From positions 1 to 12,919 of the forward strand of contig DAISWL010000016.1 of the NCBI GenBank assembly GCA_036826375.1: a stretch of DNA of 12,919 bases. The letters run 5' to 3'. Positions 1-6,875 of this stretch are shown here, one piece after another; the stretch's first letter is position 1; each line of letters begins with the position of its first letter. Made by a program: the position numbers and the translations under genes. The stretch comes from DAISWL01 sp036826375. GTDB taxonomy: Bacteria; Patescibacteriota; Saccharimonadia; Saccharimonadales; HK-STAS-PATE-42. A model generated the notes under the pieces. The model did no database searches, was not told the origin of the DNA, and saw nothing but the letters and a program-made list of their open reading frames with translations.

Positions 1-22
1 ACTCGCATTCGCTCGCTCACCA

Positions 23-49
23 AACAAAAAATTCCCTAAATCGGGAATT
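23..49 (-). terminator. Rho-independent terminator of the tRNA-Thr/tRNA-Tyr unit
   Basis: On the minus strand a 7-bp stem (AATTCCC/GGGAATT, plus positions 30-36 and 43-49) with a 6-nt loop is followed directly by a run of six T and then GTTT. It lies just 7 nt past the encoded CCA of tRNA-Tyr, so it fits as the end of the tRNA transcript. Confidence 0.85.
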
Positions 50-56
50 ATTTATT

Positions 57-142
57 TGGTGCTGGGAGAGGGATTCGAACCCCCGAAGGCGTACGCCGGC
101 AGATTTACAGTCTGCTGTGTTTGACCGCTTCACTACCCCAGC
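57..142 (-). tRNA. tRNA-Tyr (anticodon GTA)
   Basis: A full cloverleaf can be folded on the minus strand. The acceptor GCTGGGG pairs with TCCCAGC (one G-T), the discriminator is A, and CCA is encoded at 57-59. The anticodon stem GCAGA/TCTGC encloses loop CTGTAAA, giving anticodon GTA at 106-108. The long variable arm is class II, as expected for bacterial tRNA-Tyr. It is 17 bp downstream of tRNA-Thr on the same strand, and the two are probably co-transcribed and end at the terminator at 23-49. Confidence 0.97.
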
Positions 143-158
143 TTAAAAGTTTGAAATA

Positions 159-235
159 TGGAGCCGCCTGTCGGATTCGAACCGACGACCTACGGTTTAC
201 AAAACCGTCGCTCTAACCAACTGAGCTAAGGCGGC
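159..235 (-). tRNA. tRNA-Thr (anticodon TGT)
   Basis: The acceptor GCCGCCT/AGGCGGC pairs perfectly over 7 bp, the discriminator is T, and CCA is encoded at 159-161. The anticodon stem ACGGT/ACCGT encloses loop TTTGTAA, giving TGT (199-201), which reads ACA. As an ANN-decoding tRNA it is a natural t6A37 substrate of the TsaD protein encoded at 8357-9430. It is 53 bp downstream of the TPR gene. I see no convincing separate promoter, so it may be read from that transcript. Confidence 0.97.
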
Positions 236-288
236 ATAATAGCGTAAAATCTAAAACTAAGTTTAACAAAATGAAGATATTTTAGCAA

Positions 289-942
289 TCAGATAATCTT
301 ACGAGGTTGTTTTAATGCTGGCGAGCGAGAGGGCTGATGAGCAACCCTACTGAAACGAGACCTTGTGTCCTCTGCTTTATCAGCCATTCCCGCAGATTCA
401 TAAGCCTGAACAAGCAAACCGTATACCTGTTTATCCGGTTTTATGTCTACGATATCTTCTAGAGTTTTAATGGTATTTTTTATATCACCTTTCTTATCGT
501 AAGCCTTAGCTAGTGCTAGATAACGAGAGGGAGTTTTAGGCTCTAATTGAATTGATCGCTCAAACGCACTGATAGCCTTATCGTATTTATCAATCTCCAA
601 GTAAATTAAACCCACATTATGGATACTACTAGCGTTAGGATCTAAACCGTAAGCTATCTCAAAACAGCTAAGAGAATCTTTAAAGTTCTTCTGCCGGGCG
701 TAAAGTACGCCAAGACGGTTATAGGCAGATACATTGTGTTGATCTATATGGAGCATGGCTAGTAAAGCTTTCTCTGCCCTTATAAAACGATTCATCCTGA
801 TTGACTGGACAGCTTCATTCCATAATCTGTTTATGTGAGGTTCACTTCCCTCCGGAGCAGTCGGCTCAACATAAGCATCCTGTTTATTAGCTAGAAGCAT
901 AGTAATGTACAGGCCGACAAAAAATAATAAATAAACTATCAT
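289..942 (-). CDS. Membrane-anchored tetratricopeptide (TPR) repeat protein
   Basis: A 217-residue protein with an N-terminal hydrophobic segment (about residues 2-17) that would anchor it in the membrane or act as an uncleaved signal. An acidic linker and four to five TPR helix pairs follow (about 41-74, 73-105, 106-138, 139-171 and a weak one 172-200). The repeats show typical spacing and residues, for example A-Y-N-R-L-G at 73-78 and D-K-A-I-S-A-F at 121-127. The basic, proline-containing C-terminus is probably disordered. TPRs mediate protein-protein contacts, and the partner cannot be told from sequence. There is no Shine-Dalgarno before the ATG, and a TACAAT box 15 nt upstream suggests a very short leader. 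It stops with TGA, 53 bp before tRNA-Thr. Confidence 0.85.
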   Translation of the reverse strand: MIVYLLFFVGLYITMLLANKQDAYVEPTAPEGSEPHINRLWNEAVQSIRMNRFIRAEKALLAMLHIDQHNVSAYNRLGVLYARQKNFKDSLSCFEIAYGLDPNASSIHNVGLIYLEIDKYDKAISAFERSIQLEPKTPSRYLALAKAYDKKGDIKNTIKTLEDIVDIKPDKQVYGLLVQAYESAGMADKAEDTRSRFSRVAHQPSRSPALKQPRKII

Positions 943-957
943 AATGTATTTAGCTAA

Positions 958-963
958 ATTGTA
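958..963 (-). promoter_or_regulatory. -10 box of the TPR gene
   Basis: Minus-strand TGCTACAAT is an extended -10 (TACAAT at 958-963). It ends 15 nt before the ATG at 942, so transcription would start about 8-9 nt from the start codon. No good -35 is visible. Confidence 0.45.
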
Positions 964-1106
964 GCACTTATCGTATTAAAATCACAGTATAGACCAAACA
1001 TTCTTAAATGTTCCAAACTAGAATTTTGCTACTCTGTTAATGTGGAGCAAAGCTAAATGATTTGCCTATATTCAGTATTAAGTATAAATTATTTGTTCGT
1101 TATAAT

Positions 1107-1979
1107 CTAGATATTACTTAGTTCTATTTGTATAACTCTTTTGTTCAAATTAAGATAAGAGGTGTCTCGAATAATAGTATCTACCGACATTGCCTTTTTA
1201 CTCATATTTTGAGCAAGTTTAAAATCTCTACTGTCTATAAAATGCTCTACCAATGATTTCTGAACCCCAGCGATGGCCACTATAAAGTCGTTAATTTGAT
1301 CTAGTTCTGAGTACTTATCTGAAATTTCCAATCTCTCCAACTTATCTTTACTTGTAACCCACTTTTTGGCATCTTCTAAAATTTGTCGCTCAGAGCTGGC
1401 TGAATCGCCTTCATCGATTATTCTAACCAGAGTATCTAGCCTACCACCGCAAAGCATCATTAGGGGTTTAAGTTTAGCTAATTCTAGGCCAAGACCCAGA
1501 GATAGATCTTTCATATTCGGTTTTTTAAGTTTAAGCTTATAACAACGCGAGGCTATTGTTGGAAGAATCTGATCTTGGTATCCGACTCCCAGAATGAACA
1601 TAGTACCCCTATTTGGTTCTTCTAGAATTTTAAGAAGTGCCGTTGCAGCCTCTAAACTTAAGGCATTAGCTTGCTCAATCACAACTATACTGAGTTCTGT
1701 TTCTTTTTTGCTAAGCTTAAGTTTAGCGTTGAGTTCACGAACAGAATCAATTGATATCTTTTTTTTGCCGTCTATCGGGTTCAAATCTAGCCTGGTCAAA
1801 ATGCTATTTTGTTTCAATTTAAGAATGAAGTGTTCAATTATTTTATTCAAGTTAGATCCGTAGTATCCAACCAACATTACCGCATGTGGCTTAAGTTTAG
1901 CGATACTTTGTAAATACCTGTCATCTTGTTCGGTGATAAAGATAGAACTGTCGATCATCTCATTAGGTTCACCTCTCAT
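1107..1979 (-). CDS. holB: DNA polymerase III subunit delta' (clamp-loader AAA+ protein)
   Basis: A 290-residue AAA+ protein of the clamp-loader family. The delta'-type central block is visible: S-I-D-S-V-R-E-L (76-83), the Walker-B-like V-V-I-E-Q-A-N (99-105), and A-A-T-A-L-L-K-I-L-E-E-P (111-122). The SRC motif at 144-146 supplies the arginine finger in family members. The Walker A site is degenerate (G-Y-Y-G-S-N-L-N-K-I, 38-47), as expected for non-ATP-binding delta'. The four-cysteine zinc module of larger homologues is absent. The first ATG overlaps the upstream gene's TGA as ATGA, implying translational coupling. An internal ATG at residue 8 (plus 1958) has AGAGGTG about 11 nt upstream and could be the true start. 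The clamp loader places the beta clamp on primed DNA. Confidence 0.85.
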   Translation of the reverse strand: MRGEPNEMIDSSIFITEQDDRYLQSIAKLKPHAVMLVGYYGSNLNKIIEHFILKLKQNSILTRLDLNPIDGKKKISIDSVRELNAKLKLSKKETELSIVVIEQANALSLEAATALLKILEEPNRGTMFILGVGYQDQILPTIASRCYKLKLKKPNMKDLSLGLGLELAKLKPLMMLCGGRLDTLVRIIDEGDSASSERQILEDAKKWVTSKDKLERLEISDKYSELDQINDFIVAIAGVQKSLVEHFIDSRDFKLAQNMSKKAMSVDTIIRDTSYLNLNKRVIQIELSNI

Positions 1980-2980
1980 TGTGCGACATCCTCATTTTTA
2001 TACTTAAGCGAGTTGTCATTCATGAAATCAGTAAAATCATCTGGTAAATTTACCTTAAAAATTTTTCTTATACCACCCGGAATAGTTATCTCCAGGGTTG
2101 AAGCGTGAAGCATTAAACGCAGAGTTTCTTTAGAAGAACCATCTTTCACGGAGCTGGTGGAAACTGGTGATTGTAATTTTTTTCGTAAATTAAGTGCGAG
2201 TTTAGACGATTGGTTATAGAATCTATCCCCTACAATTGGACACCCGAGCTCGAGCATATGAACTCTAAGCTGATGAGTTCGGCCAGTAACAGGCTTCAGC
2301 TCTACTAAACTTAAGTTTTCGTTTGAGCTTATAATCTGGTAATTGGTTTGAGCTGGCTTCCCCTCGGACGAAACTCTGAATAAGTTTAACTGTTTGGGAT
2401 TCCGCGCGATTGGCCAATCTAACTTGGCGCACTCAAGTTTAGGTACGCCCTCAATGATTGCAAAATAAGTTTTTTTGGCTTTTCTATCTGAAAATTGTCT
2501 CATTAAAAATGATTTAGCCTCCGGATTTTTAGCACAGATAATCACTCCACTGGTATCCCTATCTAAGCGGTGGACGATCCCGCTTCTCTCCGCCTCAAGC
2601 TTAATCGTTATAGGCTGTAGAACAGATGCAACAGTTTGCTCATCAATGAATCCACCCTTAGCGTGGGTTAACATCCCACTGGGTTTATTGAAAACTATCA
2701 CGTTTTCATCTTCGTAAATAATTGGCAAGTTAAAGTTAGATGTTGAGGCCTCGGGCATACTAATAGATATATCCTCACCGCCCTTAAGCTTAAATCCAGA
2801 TTTAACCGTAGCACCGTCAACTAGAATCTGACCAGCGTCAATCATTTTTTTTATCTGCGATCGATTAAACTTAACGGGTTGATCGGAACTTAAGTTATAA
2901 ATCTGGCCAGCCAAACTTAAGCTTAACAAGGCTACATCTAAGCGTTGGTTTTTGAGAGTGATATCTGCTTTTAGATTCAT
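1976..2980 (-). CDS. RluA/RluD-family 23S rRNA (or tRNA) pseudouridine synthase
   Basis: A 334-residue protein of the RluA family, which isomerises specific uridines in structured RNA to pseudouridine. An N-terminal S4 RNA-binding domain spans about residues 12-75 (R-S-Q-I-K-K-M-I-D-A-G-Q-I-L-V-D at 40-55). The catalytic domain follows, with the signature H-R-L-D-R-D-T-S-G (137-145), whose Asp140 is the expected catalytic residue. Further family motifs are F-N-K-P-S-G (97-102) and G-R-T-H-Q-L-R-V-H-M (233-242). S4 plus this core resembles RluD, but the exact target position cannot be assigned. It is the first gene of a two-gene unit with delta' (4-bp overlap). The start ATG sits 11 nt from a perfect TATAAT, and no Shine-Dalgarno is present. 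Several TTAAGCTTAA-type motifs lie inside the gene. Confidence 0.93.
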   Translation of the reverse strand: MNLKADITLKNQRLDVALLSLSLAGQIYNLSSDQPVKFNRSQIKKMIDAGQILVDGATVKSGFKLKGGEDISISMPEASTSNFNLPIIYEDENVIVFNKPSGMLTHAKGGFIDEQTVASVLQPITIKLEAERSGIVHRLDRDTSGVIICAKNPEAKSFLMRQFSDRKAKKTYFAIIEGVPKLECAKLDWPIARNPKQLNLFRVSSEGKPAQTNYQIISSNENLSLVELKPVTGRTHQLRVHMLELGCPIVGDRFYNQSSKLALNLRKKLQSPVSTSSVKDGSSKETLRLMLHASTLEITIPGGIRKIFKVNLPDDFTDFMNDNSLKYKNEDVAQ

Positions 2981-2991
2981 GTCTTAGATAT

Positions 2992-2997
2992 ATTATA
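2992..2997 (-). promoter_or_regulatory. -10 box of the pseudouridine synthase/delta' unit
   Basis: A perfect minus-strand TATAAT, 11 nt from the ATG at 2980. It overlaps the T-rich tail of the preceding terminator. The predicted transcription start is about 5 nt before ATG, so the mRNA would be leaderless or nearly so. The -35 region (around 3015-3020) is poor. Confidence 0.6.
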
Positions 2998-3003
2998 ACC
3001 TAA

Positions 3004-3038
3004 AAATATAGCCCTCTTCGAAATTGAGGGCTATATTT
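3004..3038 (-). terminator. Strong rho-independent terminator of the 511-residue gene
   Basis: A 13-bp perfect stem (3004-3016 with 3026-3038) with a 9-nt loop, followed on the minus strand by TTTTTAGG. It begins 45 nt past the stop codon at 3084 and insulates this gene from the pseudouridine synthase unit. Confidence 0.9.
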
Positions 3039-3083
3039 ATATCGCTAATCGCTATTTAAAATAGTAGGTGCGTGGGGAAGTGA

Positions 3084-4619
3084 CTAGCGTGTGTTCCTTG
3101 CTACTCTAGCAAGGGCTAATGCTGCATCCTTACCCGATTCGACCTGTTTTGCCAAGGAGGCTGCCCTTAGATCAGGCTTCCAAGTTTTTGGATGATGTTT
3201 TGCGTAATGAACCATATCAGTAAAACCATCGCCCCATGCTCGTTTAGCTCCAGGAGTAGAATTTTCCCAAACCTCTCGCGCGTATGAACCACCGCCTTTA
3301 CCAAGTGGGTTCAATGCTCGAAAAGCCTCAGATAGGCTGAAATCACCGCCTATGCCAGTAAAACTTTGAAAAGCATTTTCTAATCTGGCACTTACCCTGC
3401 CTAGTAAGCTAAAACCCTGTCCGCCTGCCTGGAATTGTTCTGTTATCGCTCGGGGTGACTGTATTTGAACGCCTGTTTTGTTGCCTATATATACCCCTAA
3501 AGCTAATGCACCTGCTCCAAGCATAACTTTTATAGCTCTTTTGGTTCTTTCGCTAAATCTTTCTCTACCTTCTGGTGTATTCTGGGTTTCCTCTTCATTA
3601 CTTCCGTATGGGTTGCTCATGAAATCAAATAGATTTTTTGCAGCTTGCCTAGCCTGATCATTCCTATTATTCCAGCTACCGTCAGGATTTAATGGCTCAG
3701 TAGATAATGCGCCCAACTCAGATAACTGATCATGATTAATAGGTATCTCATCAACATCCCTAGTAAGTAACTTTATTTCTTGGGCGATTAGCTTCTCTCT
3801 TAGTGTATTAAGCTGTCTATCGCCCATGTTAGCTTTTCTTTCTTCTAGGCTATCTCTCTTAGATGTTAGGGATGTCTCTAGAGAAACGTCACCTCTCCTG
3901 TTTGCACCCTCTATCTGAGCGTTAAGCTGATCAATCTTTAGTTGGGCCTTTTCGGCTCCCTCTGAGCTCGACTTAAGCCTCTTGGCGGCCTCATGCATAT
4001 CTTTAACTTGATTAGGAGCCAAGTTGGCGTTGCTAATCATTTTCATCACCTTGTTCTGTTGACTAGAATCCATATCAGCGAAAGGAGTAGCAAACAATTC
4101 AGTATTATTTGTAACCATCTGCATAGCCCTATTCACGCGATTATTTACGGTATTAGCTCTAGTTAAAATCTCAGTTGGAGTAAATTTATCATGTAGCTGA
4201 TCGGCCACGTGGTCGAAATCCACACCAGGCATTTCAGCCATGGATTTAACAGTACGTTCTGCTGATTTACTCAGCGTTCCTATGGCTCTACCACTAGAAT
4301 CTACCGTACAAGCTAAGTTCCTTTGTACATAAGACTTGAATGGATCTGTACTTATCATGCCACTTGATTCACTATCTTCGACTAGCGCACTTAGTTTTGC
4401 CGGGCTTAAACTATTCAAACGATTGAACATATCGGGTTTAGCTAAAAGATCCGCAACTGCCGGCGCTGATGCTATATCTACAGCTACTCGCTCTACTTCT
4501 GGATCCTTTATATAGTCGGATCTTTCGGGACCAGTCATCCCTAATGGTCTAGCTGCTTCTCTTAATGATGTATTGTTTATTACTGCCGTATCTATTGCTC
4601 TGTGCATTTTTTCTGACAT
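3084..4619 (-). CDS. Hypothetical protein with central coiled coil and one membrane segment
   Basis: I do not recognise this 511-residue protein. Residues 1-205 are mostly polar and likely helical, with no signal peptide. Residues about 205-285 have heptad-like charge patterning (coiled coil), including K-A-Q-L-K-I-D-Q-L-N (224-233) and R-E-K-L-I-A-Q-E-I-K-L-L (274-285). A polar Asn-rich linker follows, then one hydrophobic segment at about 363-379 preceded by basic residues. The C-terminal ~130 residues are Gly/Ala-rich. The topology suggests a large N-terminal half in the cytoplasm and a short external C-terminus, but this is inference. The start is firm: AAGGAG lies 8 nt before ATG, with a TTGACA/TAAGAT promoter upstream and a strong terminator downstream, so it is monocistronic and probably well expressed. 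It lacks the TTAAGCTTAA motif common in the neighbouring genes. Confidence 0.85.
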   Translation of the reverse strand: MSEKMHRAIDTAVINNTSLREAARPLGMTGPERSDYIKDPEVERVAVDIASAPAVADLLAKPDMFNRLNSLSPAKLSALVEDSESSGMISTDPFKSYVQRNLACTVDSSGRAIGTLSKSAERTVKSMAEMPGVDFDHVADQLHDKFTPTEILTRANTVNNRVNRAMQMVTNNTELFATPFADMDSSQQNKVMKMISNANLAPNQVKDMHEAAKRLKSSSEGAEKAQLKIDQLNAQIEGANRRGDVSLETSLTSKRDSLEERKANMGDRQLNTLREKLIAQEIKLLTRDVDEIPINHDQLSELGALSTEPLNPDGSWNNRNDQARQAAKNLFDFMSNPYGSNEEETQNTPEGRERFSERTKRAIKVMLGAGALALGVYIGNKTGVQIQSPRAITEQFQAGGQGFSLLGRVSARLENAFQSFTGIGGDFSLSEAFRALNPLGKGGGSYAREVWENSTPGAKRAWGDGFTDMVHYAKHHPKTWKPDLRAASLAKQVESGKDAALALARVARNTR

Positions 4620-4681
4620 AATTTTTTCTCCTTTTTCTAATTATGATTAATTTTTATTGTTTTTGTTTTAATTATTTAAAT

Positions 4682-4705
4682 GATTTCAATAACATATCTG
4701 AAATC
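4682..4705 (-). other. 5'-UTR hairpin of the 511-residue gene
   Basis: GATTTCA and TGAAATC (7 bp, 10-nt loop) form a hairpin at the extreme 5' end of the predicted mRNA (start about 4707). The leader is about 88 nt and otherwise A-rich. This could be an mRNA-stabilising 5' stem; no riboswitch class is recognised. Confidence 0.45.
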
Positions 4706-4713
4706 TTGTTATT

Positions 4714-4742
4714 ATCTTAGCAAATTATTGAGCTTATGTCAA
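4714..4742 (-). promoter_or_regulatory. Consensus promoter of the 511-residue gene
   Basis: Minus-strand TTGACA (4737-4742), a spacer of exactly 17 bp, then TAAGAT (4714-4719). This is the best sigma70-type promoter in the window, about 95 nt upstream of the ATG. Confidence 0.85.
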
Positions 4743-4770
4743 TACTTTTAAAACCTTAGTTAAATTCTAG

Positions 4771-4817
4771 CCTCACCCTGGGGGCAGAGCCCCTATCCCT
4801 CTCCTGAAAGAGAGGGA
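4771..4817. repeat. GC-rich double-hairpin (REP-like) intergenic element
   Basis: Two consecutive hairpins sit in an otherwise AT-rich spacer: GGGGC/GCCCC with an AGA loop (4781-4793), and TCCCTCTC/GAGAGGGA with a 6-nt loop (4796-4817). The composition differs sharply from the surroundings. There is no T-run on either side, so a terminator is unlikely. It resembles the short palindromic repeats that some genomes carry between genes, but only one copy is seen here. The rest of the 359-bp spacer (4620-4978) holds the promoter and leader above, the inverted repeat at 4894-4927 and one TTAAGCTTAA copy (4957-4966). Confidence 0.5.
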
Positions 4818-4893
4818 GATCGGTGGTCAATTGTAGGTTAAGGTCTGGTTTTCAGGGCTTGAAATCCTTAAAATAGGTAGATTATATGGAATT

Positions 4894-4927
4894 AAGCTCA
4901 TGAAAATAAGTCAATCTTCATGAGTTT
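4894..4927 (-). other. Inverted repeat downstream of recX
   Basis: An 11-bp stem with one G-T pair (core CTCATGAA/TTCATGAG, 4897-4904 and 4917-4924) and a 12-nt loop, about 50 nt past the recX stop. It could end the orn-mmcQ-recX mRNA, but no uridine run follows, so processing or a protein site is equally possible. Confidence 0.4.
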
Positions 4928-4978
4928 ACCTTATACAACCATTTCTCAAAAACCTATTAAGCTTAACCCTATTAGCAA

Positions 4979-5665
4979 CTAACTAACTTCAGCTTCATTA
5001 TCATCAATTGCCTCTTTCACTAGGCTATAGTCAAATCCCCTGCCAACTAGGTATCGCTTAAGCTTAAGGTCATCTTGATAGCGGGTTTTTGTTTTAAGTT
5101 TAGCAACCAGCTTTTTCAAGGTTTTGGTTTGATGTTCATCCCCACTAATTTCAGCTGTTACTTGATCGATTATCTCTAGGCTGATGCCTTTTTTTACTAG
5201 TTCATTTTTTAGCTTTAATGAAGAATAATTTCTATGGGCTACTGATTTCAGCCACGACCCGGCAAACTCACCATCGTTTAAGTATTTTTTATTTTTTAAG
5301 TGCGTAATTATTTTGGCGGAAAGGGATTCGGCTTCATCGGCTGATATTTCAGCCTTAAGTTTAATGATTTCCCCACTCCGTTTTTTTATCACTCTATTTT
5401 TAGAACTTTTAGCGATGACAAACCTTCTCATCTCTGATTCGCTCCTAGCTCTTTTGGCTAGAAAATCTAGAGCCATGCCGTAATACTTGCCAAATAGAGA
5501 TTCACTTTTTAACATCTTGAAATCTTCAGGTTGTAGCTGTTGGCCGACCTTCAGACCCAACTGGTTCAACTGAGCTAGGCTTAAAGATAAGTTAAACTGC
5601 CCATCAATAAAAACATTAACTTTGTGCGAATTTCTAGCTTGGGCGGTAATTTTAGTAATTTCCAT
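4979..5665 (-). CDS. recX: RecX-family regulator of RecA
   Basis: A 228-residue protein matching the three-helix-repeat RecX family, which binds RecA filaments and restrains recombinase activity. The signature block is Y-L-N-D-G-E-F-A-G-S-W-L (128-139), followed by K-L-K-N-E-L-V-K-K-G-I (151-161). Third-repeat features are at 183-220, ending in G-R-G-F-D-Y-S-L-V-K (208-217). Residues about 86-106 form a basic insertion between the first and second repeats. The N-terminal ~50 residues form the short beta-rich extension common in Firmicutes-type members. It is the last gene of the orn-mmcQ-recX unit, 34 bp after mmcQ. That gap contains a perfect TTAAGCTTAA (5684-5693), and no Shine-Dalgarno is visible. 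No recA is present in this window. Confidence 0.88.
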   Translation of the reverse strand: MEITKITAQARNSHKVNVFIDGQFNLSLSLAQLNQLGLKVGQQLQPEDFKMLKSESLFGKYYGMALDFLAKRARSESEMRRFVIAKSSKNRVIKKRSGEIIKLKAEISADEAESLSAKIITHLKNKKYLNDGEFAGSWLKSVAHRNYSSLKLKNELVKKGISLEIIDQVTAEISGDEHQTKTLKKLVAKLKTKTRYQDDLKLKRYLVGRGFDYSLVKEAIDDNEAEVS

Positions 5666-5699
5666 AATTAGGAATTTAGGATCTTAAGCTTAAGGCGAT

Positions 5700-6056
5700 T
5701 TACAGTTTTTCTTTACCGCTAACCAATAAATAGCTATGCAAAATTAAATCTTGAACCTCTGCTAAGCTTAACTGTCCGCCGCAAACAATGGTGTTCCAGT
5801 GTTTTTTATTGAGATGATATCCGGGCATAACTTCATCGTATTTTTCTCTTAAGTTTAAGCTGAGGTTAGGATCACACTTTAAGCTTAAGTTAACTGGCTC
5901 AACGTTTTCTTTGGCAATTAAGGCAATCATCTTGCCCTCATCTTCAGGGCTAACAAAGTATTTGTATACAGCGGGATTCTCACCGAACGGATAGGTTTTT
6001 TGTACCGATGGTAAACTTAATAAATATTTTTCTATTTCTTCAAATTTAATCATCAT
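5700..6056 (-). CDS. MmcQ/YjbR family protein
   Basis: A 118-residue single-domain protein of the MmcQ/YjbR family (CyaY-like, double-wing fold). Recognisable blocks are Y-P-F-G-E-N (22-27), M-P-G-Y-H-L-N-K-K-H-W-N-T-I (77-90) and the C-terminal S-Y-L-L-V-S (108-113). It is close to the usual family length and looks intact. Members have been described as DNA-binding, but the biological role is unsettled. It overlaps orn by 4 bp (ATGA), implying coupled translation. A second ATG immediately follows the first, so the start could be one codon later. Confidence 0.87.
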   Translation of the reverse strand: MMIKFEEIEKYLLSLPSVQKTYPFGENPAVYKYFVSPEDEGKMIALIAKENVEPVNLSLKCDPNLSLNLREKYDEVMPGYHLNKKHWNTIVCGGQLSLAEVQDLILHSYLLVSGKEKL

Positions 6057-6619
6057 TTTTTAACTCCATTTAAATAAAACTTAAGTTCGGCAATACTTTC
6101 TTTGATGTCATCTAACGCCCGGTGGCTTTCACCTTTTCTAAAAATTCTTTTATATTTAGTTTGAAAGACAACCTTAAAACTACTTACATCTAGCATTCGA
6201 TAATGCAGCCTATTTTCTAACCTTTTGAGATGTTGGGCTATGAAAGCTCTATCACTATGTATTGAATTACCGGCAAGTAGAACTGGGATGTCATCCCCAA
6301 AATATTTATCAATTAAATTTAAGATCTGATCTTCAGCTTCAGATTGATTCAGGGTAGATGCTTTCACCGCTTCAGTTAGGCCGTTAAGCTTAAATTGATT
6401 TTTACACCAATCGTTCATCCCCGCTAGAACTTGCTCTGACCGATGTATAATTACATCTAGGCTATCGAAATAATTGAAATTCCAATCTGTGATTATAGCT
6501 GCTATCTCTAGAATCTGATCTGATTGGGGATCCAAACCAGTCATCTCAAGATCTAACCATAATATATATTGAGAATTTTGATAAGTTTTATCTTTAATAT
6601 TTGAATTAGGATGAGCCAT
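6053..6619 (-). CDS. orn: Oligoribonuclease (DEDDh 3'-5' exoribonuclease)
   Basis: A 188-residue cytoplasmic nuclease that degrades 2-5-nt RNA fragments (and pGpG-type dinucleotides) to mononucleotides. All DEDDh catalytic residues are visible: W-L-D-L-E-M-T-G-L-D gives Asp23 and Glu25, G-N-S-I-H-S-D-R gives Asp123, and H-R-A-L-D-D gives His166 and Asp171. The M-N-D-W-C motif (68-72) matches the orthologue region M-x-x-W. The length fits the family with a short N-terminal extension (about 17 residues before the first strand). It is first in the orn-mmcQ-recX unit. The ATG follows TATACT by 8 nt with no Shine-Dalgarno, so the mRNA is predicted to be leaderless. Confidence 0.95.
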   Translation of the reverse strand: MAHPNSNIKDKTYQNSQYILWLDLEMTGLDPQSDQILEIAAIITDWNFNYFDSLDVIIHRSEQVLAGMNDWCKNQFKLNGLTEAVKASTLNQSEAEDQILNLIDKYFGDDIPVLLAGNSIHSDRAFIAQHLKRLENRLHYRMLDVSSFKVVFQTKYKRIFRKGESHRALDDIKESIAELKFYLNGVKK

Positions 6620-6627
6620 ATATAAAC

Positions 6628-6633
6628 AGTATA
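6628..6633 (-). promoter_or_regulatory. -10 box of the orn operon
   Basis: Minus-strand TATACT, 8 nt from the ATG at 6619, preceded directly by TTAAGTTTAG. The same arrangement, TTAAGTTGAG then TATACT, precedes the arginase gene at 11877. The -10 overlaps its own palindrome AGTATACT. Confidence 0.6.
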
Positions 6634-6780
6634 CTAAACTTAAATAAAAATTGTGATTCTTAGGGCTTAAATTAGAATTGAAAAACTAATTTCAGCCGAA
6701 GGAGCCAAAACTAATAAACGCACTGAAAACTAGTTTCTACCAGCTGATCGAAGCTTGAGAGCGGAATGTTTTTTGTAAGC

Positions 6781-6797
6781 AGAGTAGAGTAGAGTAG
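6781..6797. repeat. Short AGAGT tandem repeat
   Basis: Three perfect AGAGT units plus two bases, in the 256-bp spacer between orn and the pilin genes. It is too short to imply function, though such tracts can vary in length. Confidence 0.5.
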
Positions 6798-6802
6798 GAG
6801 CT

Positions 6803-6867
6803 AAAAAAACTGATATAGACCAAGATAGCAGGCATAAATAGAGTGAATAAGAATGTCTAGTCTATAT
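6803..6867 (-). terminator. Probable terminator of the pilin operon (long-loop)
   Basis: ATATAGAC (6813-6820) and GTCTATAT (6860-6867) can form an 8-bp stem with a 39-nt loop. On the minus strand it is followed after 3 nt by seven T (6803-6809). It lies 8 nt past the stop of the last pilin gene. The large loop makes it weaker than a textbook case. Confidence 0.5.
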
Positions 6868-6875
6868 TAAGTAAT

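Noticed and set aside
241..269. Separate promoter for tRNA-Thr/tRNA-Tyr
   Set aside because: TTGTTA with TACGCT at 17 bp would start transcription inside the mature tRNA. No other pair has acceptable spacing.
1594..2717. Plus-strand open frames at 1594-1863, 1926-2108 and 2475-2717
   Set aside because: All are antisense to well-supported genes (delta' and the pseudouridine synthase) and show no protein-family features or ribosome sites.
4796..4817. Hairpin as terminator of the recX operon
   Set aside because: No uridine run follows the stem on the minus strand, and it is about 160 nt past the recX stop. The element fits better as a palindromic repeat.
6684..6735. Imperfect inverted repeat in the orn-pilin spacer
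   Set aside because: The arms have mismatches, there is a long loop and no adjacent signal, so it is within what AT-rich spacers show by chance.
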